Below, in pieces: positions 18,081 through 26,837 of a stretch of 64,000 nucleotides of DNA (within the stretch, counting starts at the first letter, position 1; every line of letters starts with the position of its first letter). The position numbers and the translations under genes were made by a program. The notes under the pieces are model-generated. The model saw only the letters and a program-made list of their open reading frames with translations. It did not search any database and was not told where the DNA came from. The DNA comes from Burkholderia cenocepacia (GTDB taxonomy: Bacteria; Pseudomonadota; Gammaproteobacteria; Burkholderiales; Burkholderiaceae): assembly GCF_014211915.1 (NCBI RefSeq), contig NZ_CP060040.1:1364001-1428000 (forward strand). Reading direction: 5' to 3'.

Positions 18081-18404
18081 TTAGTGGTGATACGTCCAGC
18101 CGGTCGAGCCCGCGTTCGCGCCGCTGCTGCCGCCCGCTTGTGCGCCGCCGAAGCCGAAGCCGCCGACCGTCGACGTTTGCGTGTGGTTCGTGTACGAGAT
18201 CGAACCGCTGCTGCCGCCACCGGCCGTTGCGCCGGCTGCGCCGAGTGCCGAACCGGAATCGGTCGCGGTGAAGTGGCCGAACCCGGCGACCCCGGCCATC
18301 GTCTGGCCACCGCTCGACGAATTGCTGCTCGACACCGTGCCGCTGCCGGCAAACGCTGCACCCGAAACCGCCAGAACTGCTGCTGCAATCAGAAGCTTCT
18401 TCAT
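18081..18404 (-). CDS. exported Gly/Ser-rich small protein, possible fibre subunit
   Basis: 107 residues. Signal peptide MKKLLIAAAVLAVSGAAFA, mature part about 87 residues, Gly/Ser/Ala/Thr-rich: TVSSSNSSSGGQTMAGVAGFGHFTA, SYTNHTQTSTVGGFGFGG, GANAGSTGWTYHH at the C-terminus. GANAGSTGWT matches GNANAGAVGWT of the next gene, which supports a common origin. Promoter-proximal gene of the cluster, preceded by an unusually AT-rich leader. Function unknown; presumed surface or extracellular. Confidence 0.8.
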   Translation of the reverse strand: MKKLLIAAAVLAVSGAAFAGSGTVSSSNSSSGGQTMAGVAGFGHFTATDSGSALGAAGATAGGGSSGSISYTNHTQTSTVGGFGFGGAQAGGSSGANAGSTGWTYHH

Positions 18405-20237
18405 GGTCGACTCCAAAACGGCGTGGAGAGAATGAGCATGGAAGATCGCACGCCATCAACCTTCCTGCCTCGAGCAATCCTTAAAAATAAGGATCACTAT
18501 CAAATCAAGAAATCATTGTTTAATAGAAAATCGGTGCTTTTATTTTTTGGCCAGCCGAAGTCTAGTTTTATGTTTTTAAGTTGTCCAAAATTTACGAGTA
18601 GGTGTTTTCTATTATTTTTATGAACATTGAAGTCCAATCAAAAACACCTCGATTAGATTTACCGGAATGACGCGCACATCTTTCCGGTTCGCGATTTCAA
18701 TACCCCGTCGAAAACCGATGCCGGCACTGGCATCCGCTTCCGGAATTGAAAATTCGCGAATGTATCGACTACCGCCAAATGCAGCGACCGCTCGATACGC
18801 GCCCTTTAGCCGGGCGATAACGGGCCTGCATTGCAGACAGACGACATGTCTGCTCCCTGAGCTATCGACGAAAGGCCTTCCGGATAATCCGGCGGACGCA
18901 CGTTCGATCTAATCCGGCCGGCGCCGGCACTGGCCCGGCGCGATCGAAACGGCTCTGCACGGTTGAAGAGGAATCGGCGCCATGCTGTCCGGCACGAACA
19001 GCCTGTCCCATCCGGGAATGCCGAATGAGGTCGAGCACCGCTGTCGCCCGGTTGCCGCACGGAACGGCAACCGCTCCAGCGCGCGGAGGGCGGGAAATCG
19101 GCAAGGCGCGACCCTCGACGCTGGCACTGCGTCGCGAGCACGACCCCGATCATTCCGACTACCCCTGTGATGCGCAAGAAACGCGCGGATCAAGCCACTG
19201 CTTATAGTGTTCATCGCCGCTTCCCCGACTGGCTCGTGACGAACTGGTCGCCCCCACATCGTTGTTGCATCGTGTCGACCGCTCGCCGGTGCGTCCAATG
19301 TCGCAAACCGCATGCCATGCGATATGCCACCGCGCGTTGCGCGCGGCATGCGGCCGCCAGGCCTGACCATTACGCCCGGAACGGTATTTTTTGTTTCAGG
19401 AATGTATCGCGACAACGCTGGGCACACGGCGGCGATCATTGAACAATGCGACGCAATCCCGTGATTTGACGGACGAATCCGGCGCGCCGAAGCGCGCCGG
19501 ACGCCCCAGCGAACGGGTGTTTCAAACTTGAGAAGCCCGCCTCGGCGGATGGCCGGTGGTTCGTACGTTTCCGCTGACAAACCGCAGGTTGCGGCATGCC
19601 GACAGCCGTTCGTTACCCCGGCGAACGGGGCCCCGGCGCACGACGCTCCGCGCCGCACGGCCACCGACAAGGCTGGAACCCGGGTTCACTCCGAAATACG
19701 AAACGAATTTGATTCATCCGTGAAAATACCGACACGATCATGCGGGGAAAAATCTTGCCGTCCGTCACATTGCGGGCGTAACAATTAAAACAAATGTAAC
19801 CGCATGACCCGACAGAAACACGAGCATCATTTTTTCATTTCCATTCGATTCGCCTTTCACTCCATGATCCACAAGATCGACTCATTGAAGAGACACTTTC
19901 GATCATTTATCCGCTTGATTCTCATCGCTGAAACATGCCGATTGAAAACGGCTTTTAAGCCTCCAATTCCGTAAAAGCCTGATTTATCGCGCGTTTCGTC
20001 GTATCGAACCGTATCGATCCCGCGATCGCCACGGGCGCGTCCCTGGCCCCACGATTCACGCCTGAAACACAAACATGCGTGCCGAACGGTCATTGCGTGG
20101 CCACGCCCGCATGCAGCGGGACTTCGTCGTTCATGGCATGCCGATTGCCTGAGGTCCGGCTCTCACCGAGCGGCACGCCACGGCACACGCAATACAAGCG
20201 GCGGCCGCTCGTCAATCAGCGTATCGGGGAAAAGGCG
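18405..20237. other. gene-poor, partly AT-rich intergenic stretch
   Basis: About 1.8 kb without a gene I can support. 18480-18660 and 19690-20000 are visibly AT-rich compared with the rest of the window, with runs such as TTTTATTTTTTGG. The part next to 18404 must hold the promoter of the exported-protein cluster. Short open frames in 18660-19800 have no ribosome sites or recognisable sequence. AT richness suggests acquired DNA or an H-NS-type silenced control region. Confidence 0.5.
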
Positions 20238-20462
20238 ATGAAGATCACCACCGATCGATCGACGCTTGCGTCGTTCAAGCATCAACGGGGTTGTCAGCGA
20301 AACCGGAGCGCCTGTCGCGGCGCTTCGTCGACATCGGCAGAGGCGGACCGGCGCCTGCCGAAGCGATACCCGTGCGGCGGGATGGAACGCGTGCGCGACG
20401 CCGTCGAGCAAATCGACGTGTGGTTCCTGGAGATGCTTGACGAAGAGGAAAGCCATGAATGA
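20238..20462 (+). CDS. small hypothetical ORF, possibly a degraded gene
   Basis: 74 codons starting MKITTDRSTLASFKH with a purine-rich ribosome site (GGGGAAAAGG) and ending FLEMLDEEESHE. Middle sequence is Arg/Ser-rich and looks frameshifted or eroded. Its stop overlaps the ATG of the epimerase remnant (ATGA), so the pair keeps operon-like coupling. No family recognised. Confidence 0.35.
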   Translation: MKITTDRSTLASFKHQRGCQRNRSACRGASSTSAEADRRLPKRYPCGGMERVRDAVEQIDVWFLEMLDEEESHE

Positions 20463-20560
20463 CAGGGGCGCGATCGACACGCGTGCCGGTCACGGGTGGA
20501 GCAGGCTTTCTCGGCAGCTACGTGTGCGAACGCGTCGTCATGAAAGGTTCATTCGTTAGG
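20459..20560 (+). pseudogene. remnant of NAD-dependent epimerase/dehydratase N-terminus
   Basis: The frame from ATG 20459 reads VPVTGGAGFLGSYVCERV, the NAD-binding start of UDP-sugar epimerases/UDP-glucuronate decarboxylases (usual form VTGGAGFLGSHLCERL). After about 30 residues the similarity stops, and the rest of the ~310-residue enzyme is absent before the AraC gene end at 20673. This is a truncated relic of a sugar-nucleotide or exopolysaccharide gene. Confidence 0.7.
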
Positions 20561-20672
20561 GATGCAGATTTCCAGGAGCGCGGCCACTTCGACGAACCGC
20601 GCCTGTCGATGTTCGACTGCCTGCGCCACGCGATCGGTTGTCGCGCAATGACGATCGGCGAGCGGCCGGCCG

Positions 20673-21596
20673 TCAGCCGAGCAGTTCCTTCTTGCGTAGA
20701 TGCACGACGTCGCGCATCGGCGGCGCGCCGAACAGCCGGCTGTATTCGCGGCTGAACTGCGACGCGCTTTCATAGCCGACGACGGCCGCCACCGATCCGA
20801 CGTCGCCACCCTGCCGCAGCAATAGCCGACGCGCCTCGTGCAGCCGCAATTGCTTCTGGTACTGCAGCGGGCTCAGCGTCGTCACGTGCTTGAAATGATG
20901 GTGCAGCGACGACACGCTCATGTTGACCGCCTGCGCGAGCGACTCGACGCGCATCGGCTCCGCGAAGTGATCGCGGATCCATTCGATCGCACGCGCGATC
21001 CGGTGCGTCTGGCTGCCGGCGATCGCCATGTGGCGCAGCCGCGTGCCCTGGCCGCTCGTCATCAGCCGGTACAGCACTTCCTTCTCGATCAGCGGCGCGA
21101 CGACCGCGATGTCGGCCGGCGTATCGAGCAGCCGCAGCAACCGCAGCGCCGCATCGAGCAGCGGCGGCGTCAGCTCCGCGAGCGCGATCCCCTCGCCTTC
21201 CGGGCCCGCATCGGGCTCGGGCAGCCGCATCTCGGCCGCCAGCTCGACGATGCGCTGCGGATCGAGCGTCAGCGACAGGCACAGGTACGGTTCGTCCGCC
21301 GACGCACGCGTCACGCGTGAGAGGATCGGCAAGTCGATCGACGTAATCAGGCAATTGTGGGTGTCGTATTCATAAGCCTGGCCGGCCACGATCACGCGCT
21401 TCGCGCCCTGCGCGGCGATCACCAGCGCGGCGCGCGATACGGCGCAGCCGAGATCGACCGGCCGCGTGTGCCGATGCAGCATCAGGCCCGGCACGGCCGT
21501 CGAATGCGAGCCGTCCGCGGGCGCGAAACGGCCGATCAGCGACGCCAGTTCGCGCCGCCCGGCTTCGCGCGACGCGACGATATCGGTCATGTCCAT
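20673..21596 (-). CDS. AraC-family regulator (AraC_N/DUF-type sensor)
   Basis: 307-residue regulator. The N-terminal sensor domain contains VPGLMLHRHTRPVDLGCAVSRAALVIAAQGAKRVIVAGQAYEYD, typical of the AraC_N family that often controls adjacent oxidoreductases. The C-terminal HTH pair is MRVESLAQAVNMSVSSLHHHFKHVTTLSPLQYQKQLRLHEAR and GDVGSVAAVVGYESASQFSREYSRLFGAPP. Start MDMTDIV at 21596 precedes the conserved region; upstream codons are not similar. Divergent from the molybdenum hydroxylase genes, with a tandem direct repeat in the shared promoter region. Confidence 0.9.
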   Translation of the reverse strand: MDMTDIVASREAGRRELASLIGRFAPADGSHSTAVPGLMLHRHTRPVDLGCAVSRAALVIAAQGAKRVIVAGQAYEYDTHNCLITSIDLPILSRVTRASADEPYLCLSLTLDPQRIVELAAEMRLPEPDAGPEGEGIALAELTPPLLDAALRLLRLLDTPADIAVVAPLIEKEVLYRLMTSGQGTRLRHMAIAGSQTHRIARAIEWIRDHFAEPMRVESLAQAVNMSVSSLHHHFKHVTTLSPLQYQKQLRLHEARRLLLRQGGDVGSVAAVVGYESASQFSREYSRLFGAPPMRDVVHLRKKELLG

Positions 21597-21660
21597 GACG
21601 CATCCTCGAATGATTTCCCGTGTCGCGCGAGCATAGCGAAACGGCTCGCGGCGTGCAGGG

Positions 21661-21695
21661 AATTTGCAGGATTGTTCAATAAATTTGCAGGATTG
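21661..21695 (+). promoter_or_regulatory. two 14-bp direct repeats spaced 21 bp, probable AraC operator
   Basis: AATTTGCAGGATTG occurs exactly at 21661-21674 and again at 21682-21695, a 21-bp period (two helical turns), on the same face of the DNA. AraC-family proteins typically bind such tandem half-sites. It lies between the AraC gene start (21596) and the hydroxylase ATG (21778), so it is well placed to control the hydroxylase operon and/or the regulator itself. Confidence 0.65.
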
Positions 21696-21777
21696 GGTAG
21701 ACGCAAAAACCGATGCCTCGCGCACACTCCCGGCTAACCTGCCCGTATGGCGGGTTTTCCCCACGGAGACACACAAC

Positions 21778-22239
21778 ATGCCTACCTCGTTTGTCCTGAA
21801 CGGCAAGAACGTCACGCTCGACGCCGATCCGTCGATGCCCGTCCTCTGGGCGATTCGCGAACACGCGGGACTGACCGGCACGAAATTCGGCTGCGGCATG
21901 GCGCAGTGCGGCGCGTGCACGGTGCATCTCGAAGGCCAGGCCGTCCGCTCATGCGTGCTGCCGCTCGCCGGCATCGCGGGCAAGCACGTCACGACGATCG
22001 AAGGCCTGCAGAGCAAGCCCGCCCAGGCCGTGCAGGCCGCGTGGGTCAAGCTGCAGGTGCCGCAATGCGGCTATTGCCAGTCCGGCCAGATCATGTCGGC
22101 CACCGCGTTGCTCGAACAGAATCCGAAGCCGACCGACGCGGACATCGACGCCGCGATGAACGGCAACCTCTGCCGCTGTGCGACCTACGCCCGCATCCGG
22201 GCCGCGATCCACGACGCGGCCGCGACGCTGGGAGCCTGA
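21778..22239 (+). CDS. 2Fe-2S subunit of molybdenum hydroxylase (IorA-like)
   Basis: 153-residue electron-transfer subunit with two [2Fe-2S] clusters. The plant-ferredoxin cluster is [16 protein letters not shown] plus SCVLPLAG. The second cluster is CGYCQSGQ with [11 protein letters not shown]. Size and order match the small subunits of isoquinoline/aldehyde-type oxidoreductases lacking a separate FAD subunit. The next gene starts 2 bp after the stop, so the two are co-translated. Substrate not readable from sequence. Confidence 0.92.
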   Translation: MPTSFVLNGKNVTLDADPSMPVLWAIREHAGLTGTKFGCGMAQCGACTVHLEGQAVRSCVLPLAGIAGKHVTTIEGLQSKPAQAVQAAWVKLQVPQCGYCQSGQIMSATALLEQNPKPTDADIDAAMNGNLCRCATYARIRAAIHDAAATLGA

Positions 22240-22241
22240 CC

Positions 22242-24452
22242 ATGACGATCGAACTCGACCACACCGATGCGGTGCGCCCGTCACGCCGCACCTTCCTGAA
22301 AACCGCGGGGGCCGCGGCCGCCGTCAGCCTGACCATCGGCTTCGACTGGGCCGGTCTCGGCCGCCGCGCGCTCGCCGCGACCGCGCCGGCCGGCGATTTC
22401 GCGCCGAACGCCTTCCTGCGCATCACGCCCGACGGCGCCGTCACGGTGATCGCGAAGCACGTCGAAATGGGCCAGGGCGCGTATACGGGCATCGCGACGA
22501 TCGTCGCCGAGGAGCTCGACGCCGACTGGTCGAGCGTGCGCGTCGAAAGCGCGCCGGCCGATGCGAAACGCTATGCGAACCTCGCGTTCGGCACGATGCA
22601 GGGCACGGGCGGCAGCTCGGCCATGTCGAACTCGTGGCAGCAACTGCGCGAAGCGGGCGGCAAGGCGCGCGCGATGCTCGTGTCGGCCGCGGCGGCCCGC
22701 TGGAAAGTGCCGGCCGGCGAGCTGACCACCGCCAACGGCGTCGTCTCGCACGCGAAGAGCGGCAAGACGGCCGCGTACGGCACGCTCGTCGCCGATGCGT
22801 CGAAGCTGCCGGTGCCCGACAAGGTCACGCTGAAGCAGCCGGCCGATTTCAAGCTGATCGGGCACCGGATTCCGCGCGTCGACGGGTCGTCGAAATCGAA
22901 CGGCACCGCGCATTTCACGCTCGACACCACCTTCCCCGGCATGCGTGTCGCACTGCTGCAGCGGCCGCCGCGCTTCGGCGCGACGGTGAAATCGTTCGAC
23001 GCGACGGCCGCGAAGGCCGTGCCGGGCGTCGTCTCGGTCGTGCAGGTGCCGGGCGGCGTCGCGGTCGTCGCGACCGGCTTCTGGGCCGCGAAACAGGGCC
23101 GCGACGCGCTGAAGGTCGACTGGGACGAAACGAAGGCGGAGAAGCGCGGCTCGGACGAACTGATGCGCGAATACCGGCAACTCGCCGAGAAGCCGGGCAC
23201 GTCGGCGCGCAAGGATGGCGATGCCGATGCGGCGATCGCCGGCGCGGCGCGCAAGGTCAGCGCGACGTACGAATTCCCGTATCTCGCGCATGCGCCGATG
23301 GAGCCGCTCGACGCGGTCGTCAAGCTGACGGCGAACAGTTGCGAGATCTGGGCCGGCGACCAGTTCCAGACGGTCGACCAGGGCAATGCGGCCAAAACGG
23401 CCGGGCTGAAACCGGAACAGGTGAAGATCCATACGCTGTATGCGGGCGGCAGCTTCGGCCGGCGCGCGAATGCGTGGTCGGATTACGTGGTCGAGGCCGT
23501 GTCGATCGCGAAGGCGCTCGGCGCGGACGGCAAGCCCGTCAAGCTGCAATGGACCCGCGAGGACGACATCCAGGGCGGCTTCTACCGGCCGATGTACTTC
23601 CACAAGCTCGACGCGGGCCTGACCGCGGACGGCAAACTGGTGGGCTGGCGCCATCGGATCGTCGGCCAGTCGATCCTCGCCGGCACGCCGTTCGAGGCGT
23701 TCATGGTCAAGAACGGCGTCGACGCGACGTCGGTCGAGGGCGCGGCGAACCTGCCGTACGCGGTGCCGAACGTGTCGGTCGAGCTCACCACCACCCAGGT
23801 CGGCCTGCCGGTACTGTGGTGGCGCGTGGTCGGCAGCTCGCACACGGCCTACGCGGTCGAGGCGTTCATCGACGAAGCCGCGCACGCGGCCGGCAAGGAC
23901 CCGTACGCGTTCCGCCGCGACCTGCTCGCGAAGGAGCCGCGCATGCGCGCGGTGCTGGAGCTGGCCGCGCAGAAGGCCGGCTGGGACCCGGCCAAGCCGC
24001 TGCCGAAGGGCCGCGGGCGCGGGATCGCGGTGGCCGAGGCGTTCAAGAGCTATGTCGCGCAGGTGGCCGAGGTCTCGGTCGACGCGGACGGCAAGGTGAA
24101 GGTCGAGCGCGTGGTATGCGCGGTCGACTGCGGGATCGCGATCAATCCCGACATCGTCGCCGCGCAGATGGAAGGCGGCATCGGCTTCGGACTCGGCGCG
24201 GCGATGCACAGCGCGATCACGCTGAAGGACGGCCAGGTGGAGCAGCGCAACTTCGACGGCTACCACGTGCTGCGGATGGCCGAGATGCCGAAGGTCGAGG
24301 TGCATATCGTGCCGTCGGCCGAGGCGCCGACCGGGGTCGGCGAGCCGGGCGTCGCGCCGGTCGGGCCGGCCGTGGCGAACGCGATCTTCGCGGCGACGGG
24401 CAAGCGGCATTACGTGCTGCCGTTCGATTCGGCGGATAGCGCGAAGGCTTGA
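22242..24452 (+). CDS. molybdopterin-binding subunit of molybdenum hydroxylase, Tat-exported (IorB-like)
   Basis: 736-residue large subunit of the xanthine-dehydrogenase/isoquinoline-1-oxidoreductase family. The N-terminus carries a twin-arginine signal ([20 protein letters not shown]), so the complex is folded in the cytoplasm and exported to the periplasm. Molybdenum-cofactor segments include [47 protein letters not shown] and the C-terminal [17 protein letters not shown] with the conserved catalytic-type Glu. Probably oxidises a heteroaromatic or aldehyde in the periplasm, passing electrons through the 2Fe-2S subunit. Followed by a strong terminator. Confidence 0.92.
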   Translation: MTIELDHTDAVRPSRRTFLKTAGAAAAVSLTIGFDWAGLGRRALAATAPAGDFAPNAFLRITPDGAVTVIAKHVEMGQGAYTGIATIVAEELDADWSSVRVESAPADAKRYANLAFGTMQGTGGSSAMSNSWQQLREAGGKARAMLVSAAAARWKVPAGELTTANGVVSHAKSGKTAAYGTLVADASKLPVPDKVTLKQPADFKLIGHRIPRVDGSSKSNGTAHFTLDTTFPGMRVALLQRPPRFGATVKSFDATAAKAVPGVVSVVQVPGGVAVVATGFWAAKQGRDALKVDWDETKAEKRGSDELMREYRQLAEKPGTSARKDGDADAAIAGAARKVSATYEFPYLAHAPMEPLDAVVKLTANSCEIWAGDQFQTVDQGNAAKTAGLKPEQVKIHTLYAGGSFGRRANAWSDYVVEAVSIAKALGADGKPVKLQWTREDDIQGGFYRPMYFHKLDAGLTADGKLVGWRHRIVGQSILAGTPFEAFMVKNGVDATSVEGAANLPYAVPNVSVELTTTQVGLPVLWWRVVGSSHTAYAVEAFIDEAAHAAGKDPYAFRRDLLAKEPRMRAVLELAAQKAGWDPAKPLPKGRGRGIAVAEAFKSYVAQVAEVSVDADGKVKVERVVCAVDCGIAINPDIVAAQMEGGIGFGLGAAMHSAITLKDGQVEQRNFDGYHVLRMAEMPKVEVHIVPSAEAPTGVGEPGVAPVGPAVANAIFAATGKRHYVLPFDSADSAKA

Positions 24453-24461
24453 GGTACCGGG

Positions 24462-24504
24462 ACGCCGGCTGCGGGGCGAGGCAGGCCCCGTGGCCGGCGT
24501 TTTT
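24462..24504 (+). terminator. rho-independent terminator of the hydroxylase operon
   Basis: Long interrupted stem: ACGCCGGC-TG-CGGGGC pairs with GCCCCG-TG-GCCGGCGT across a short loop, followed by TTTT. It begins 10 bp after the molybdopterin subunit stop. Confidence 0.85.
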
Positions 24505-24515
24505 CGGCTGCCCAT

Positions 24516-24604
24516 GTAGGGTTCGATGTCGGCAAAAATCGTCGTCAACCGTTTGATTCAAAAAGAAAACCCGGCAAACCCGGTAGGGTTCGATGTAGGG
24601 TTCG
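24516..24604. repeat. direct repeats GTAGGGTTCGATGT
   Basis: GTAGGGTTCGATGT occurs at 24516-24529 and 24583-24596, and a third partial copy GTAGGGTTCG overlaps the second (24595-24604). Located between the terminator and the T3SS regulator gene. Could be a duplication scar or regulator sites. Confidence 0.6.
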
Positions 24605-24654
24605 TTACCCAGCCGAAGCCTTATCCGGCCGCCCCCGAAGTCCGTACCTTCCCC

Positions 24655-24675
24655 GCGTTACGTCAGACGTAACGC
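24655..24675. promoter_or_regulatory. inverted repeat with 10-bp arms plus extra half-sites upstream of the T3SS regulator
   Basis: GCGTTACGTC and its exact complement GACGTAACGC flank a single central A. Two further GTAAC half-motifs follow in the next 30 bp (CCGTAACGTCC near 24677 and CTACGTAACAA near 24697). This is a plausible binding array for a dimeric regulator, about 220 bp upstream of the winged-helix gene. Confidence 0.6.
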
Positions 24676-24897
24676 CCGTAACGTCCCCGCCCGATGCTAC
24701 GTAACAATCCTTCACCATTGGTATGGCCCGTTCATCACGCACCCGGCGTTGCGCGTTAAAAATTCTTTTTAAATTCAAGGCTGCTACGCGGTCCGCGCCG
24801 TTCCCGCCCGCCGTTAGCCCCTGACAACCGCCCCCTGGCCCGGAAGTTGCAGCACAGGACCCCGCAAACACTCCTTTATGGACATGCGAGGGCCACC

Positions 24898-25296
24898 ATG
24901 GATTGCAAATACCTGTACATCGACAACATAAAAATCAATTTCGTGCGCCGCACGATCGAAATCGACAACAAGGTCGTTGACGTTACGCCGCGCGAATTCG
25001 ACGTCGTCGAATTCCTGCTCGACAACATGAACAAGATCGTGCCGCGGCAGGCAATCCAGGAAGCCGTGTGGGGCCGCGAGCTCGGCGTGTCGTCACGCAC
25101 GCTCGACACCCATATCTCGCGAATCCGTTCGAAGCTGCAACTCGAACACGACAAGAACCTGCGGATCATCCCGATCTACGCGGTCGGCTATCGGCTGGTG
25201 CTGTTCGGTGCGGCGATGACGCACGTCGAGCGCCACGACGCGGCGCCGGTGCTGCGCGCGGCGCCGCAAGCCGCGATGGCCGCCGACTACGCGTAA
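24898..25296 (+). CDS. stand-alone OmpR-type winged-helix regulator (no receiver)
   Basis: 132 residues consisting only of a Trans_reg_C winged helix: VDVTPREFDVVEFLLDNMNKIVPRQAIQEAVWG, the recognition helix SSRTLDTHISRIRSKL, and the wing RIIPIYAVGYRLV. There is no phosphoreceiver domain. A short Ala-rich tail follows. Ribosome site GCGAGGG precedes ATG 24898. It stands immediately before the sctQRS-type genes, is monocistronic (terminator at 25434-25464) and has a complex upstream region, so it is a likely T3SS-specific regulator, comparable in position with HilA/HrpG-type activators. The regulatory link is inference. Confidence 0.85.
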   Translation: MDCKYLYIDNIKINFVRRTIEIDNKVVDVTPREFDVVEFLLDNMNKIVPRQAIQEAVWGRELGVSSRTLDTHISRIRSKLQLEHDKNLRIIPIYAVGYRLVLFGAAMTHVERHDAAPVLRAAPQAAMAADYA

Positions 25297-25433
25297 CGCT
25301 TCGCCCGCGCGCCGCCCGTTCGCGGCACGCCGGCCACGCTTCCCCAACCGCACTGCGCGAATCGGCAGCGCCTCGCGGCCTGCCAGCCGGATGCGGCCTG
25401 CACGCCGCCCGGCCCCCCAGCCAGTCGCGCCCC

Positions 25434-25464
25434 AACCGCCGCCTCCGGGCGGCGGTTGCTTTTT
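25434..25464 (+). terminator. rho-independent terminator after the winged-helix gene
   Basis: Perfect 10-bp stem AACCGCCGCC/GGCGGCGGTT with TCCG loop, followed by GC and a TTTTT run. It separates the regulator from sctQ. The rest of the 383-bp gap (25297-25679) holds no gene and should contain the sctQ promoter, not identified. Confidence 0.85.
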
Positions 25465-25679
25465 GACCGCCGGCCGTCGCCCCGCCCGCGCCACCGCACT
25501 TCGTCACGCTTCGTAGCACCCCGCTCCCGCCGCCTCCGCGCGATGGCCGCGACTACGGATTCCGGCGCGGCACGCGCCCGGCGCCGTCCCTACAATCGAC
25601 GCAGCAGCCGCGCGCCCCTCGGCGCCGCCGGCCCCAGAACAACCCGTCGAACCAACGCCGAATCCGCCCCGATCCCGCC

Positions 25680-26834
25680 GTGCCTGCGCTGTTCCTGACG
25701 AATGCCGACGCCGGCGACGCCGCGAACCGGGCCCTGCCCGCTGCTTCCCCGCCGCCCGCCGCCGCGCCGGCCGCGGTCGCGCTCGACGCGTCGCCCTACC
25801 TGCCGCGCCTGTCCGCCGCCGCCGCGCGCGGGCTGTCGCATGCGTACGGCGCGACCGGCGCCGTCCCGGTCACGCTCGGCGAACAGGCGTACGAGGTGCG
25901 CTGGCGCGTCGACGCCGAGCCGGCCGCCGATGCGCACGCATACCGCGTCGTCGTCGGCCCGGCCGCCGGCACGCTGTGGATCGACCCGATCGCGGAAGCC
26001 GAATGGCTGGGCGATGCGGCCGACCCGGCGGTGCCCGCCGTGATCCGCGCGGCGCTGCTCGCCGATCTGTGCGCGCCGCTCACGACCGTGCTGCAGGCCG
26101 CGACGCGGCAGCGCGTCGAACTACTGCCGCCGCCCGACGGCGCGCCGGCCTGGCATGCGGCGCCGGCCGCGCTGCGGTTCGAGTTGCGGCGCGCCGACGC
26201 CGCGTGGCGCTGCCACGGCGCACTGCTGTTCGACGCGCCGGATGCGCTGGCCGTGTTCTTCGCGGCCGCGCCGGCCCCGCTCGCCGACGCGCGCGCGGCC
26301 TACGCGAACCTGCCGGTGCCGCTCGTATTCGAGATCGGCCGCACCGAGCTGACGACGGCCGAGCTGGCCGATGTGGTCGGCGGCGACATCATCGCGATCG
26401 AGCGCTGGCAGGCGCACGAGCAGAACCTGCTGTGCGTCGCGCGGCTGCCGGCCGCGCCGGCATGGGAGATCACCGGACGGCCGTCGGGCAACCGACTGAC
26501 CGTCGAACGAATCAGGGAGATGCCATTGGAACCGACCCGCACCGACTCCACGCCGCCGACGACGCACGACGCGCCGCCCGCCGACGCACCGCGCTCGCTC
26601 GACGGCCTCGCGGTCGACCTGCGCTTCGAGCTGCCGCCCACGTCGATGCCGCTCGGCGAGCTGAGCGCGCTGCAGCCGGGCGCCGTAATCGAGCTGCAAC
26701 AGGGAATCAACCAGAGCGTGATCCATCTCGTCGCGAACGGGATGCTGATCGGCACCGGCCATCTGATCGCGGTCGGCCAGAAGCTCGGCGTGCGCGTCGT
26801 CACGCTGACGCAACCCGCGCCGCGCGAGCGCTGA
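25680..26834 (+). CDS. sctQ: T3SS cytoplasmic sorting-platform protein SctQ
   Basis: 384-residue YscQ/HrcQ homologue forming the cytosolic pods with SctK, SctL and SctN. The N-terminal two thirds are divergent and Ala-rich. The C-terminal SpoA/FliN-like domain (about 300-380) is conserved: LRFELPPTSMPLGELSALQPGAVIELQ, then VHLVANG-type VIHLVANGMLIGTGHLIAVGQKLGVRV. Starts with GTG at 25680. Stop is 3 bp before sctR. A likely internal start in frame at 26520/26526 could give a separate C-terminal SpoA product, as known for other SctQ proteins. Confidence 0.9.
   Translation: MPALFLTNADAGDAANRALPAASPPPAAAPAAVALDASPYLPRLSAAAARGLSHAYGATGAVPVTLGEQAYEVRWRVDAEPAADAHAYRVVVGPAAGTLWIDPIAEAEWLGDAADPAVPAVIRAALLADLCAPLTTVLQAATRQRVELLPPPDGAPAWHAAPAALRFELRRADAAWRCHGALLFDAPDALAVFFAAAPAPLADARAAYANLPVPLVFEIGRTELTTAELADVVGGDIIAIERWQAHEQNLLCVARLPAAPAWEITGRPSGNRLTVERIREMPLEPTRTDSTPPTTHDAPPADAPRSLDGLAVDLRFELPPTSMPLGELSALQPGAVIELQQGINQSVIHLVANGMLIGTGHLIAVGQKLGVRVVTLTQPAPRER
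26512..26528 (+). promoter_or_regulatory. possible internal ribosome site for short SctQ-C
   Basis: In-frame sequence CAGGGAGATGCCATTGG within sctQ. AGGGAG lies 6 nt upstream of an in-frame TTG (26526), and an in-frame ATG (26520) directly follows it. Translation from either would give a ~103-residue product covering just the C-terminal SpoA domain. Internal starts of this kind are known in yscQ and spaO. Confidence 0.45.
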
Positions 26835-26837
26835 ACG

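Noticed and set aside
17018..18404. Curli- or Fap-type amyloid subunits
   Set aside because: No SxxxxxQxGxGN or Fap repeat and no CsgG/E/F or FapF-like partner nearby; only general composition fits.
13045..18665. Sigma-54 (-24/-12) promoters for the exported-protein cluster
   Set aside because: Searched both strands of the gaps for GG-N10-GC type sites in the TGGCAC/TTGC form and found none convincing; the activator may bind elsewhere or act with another sigma factor.
18660..19800. Several 60-120-codon frames in the AT-rich gap
   Set aside because: No ribosome sites, no conserved-looking sequence, frames overlap on both strands.
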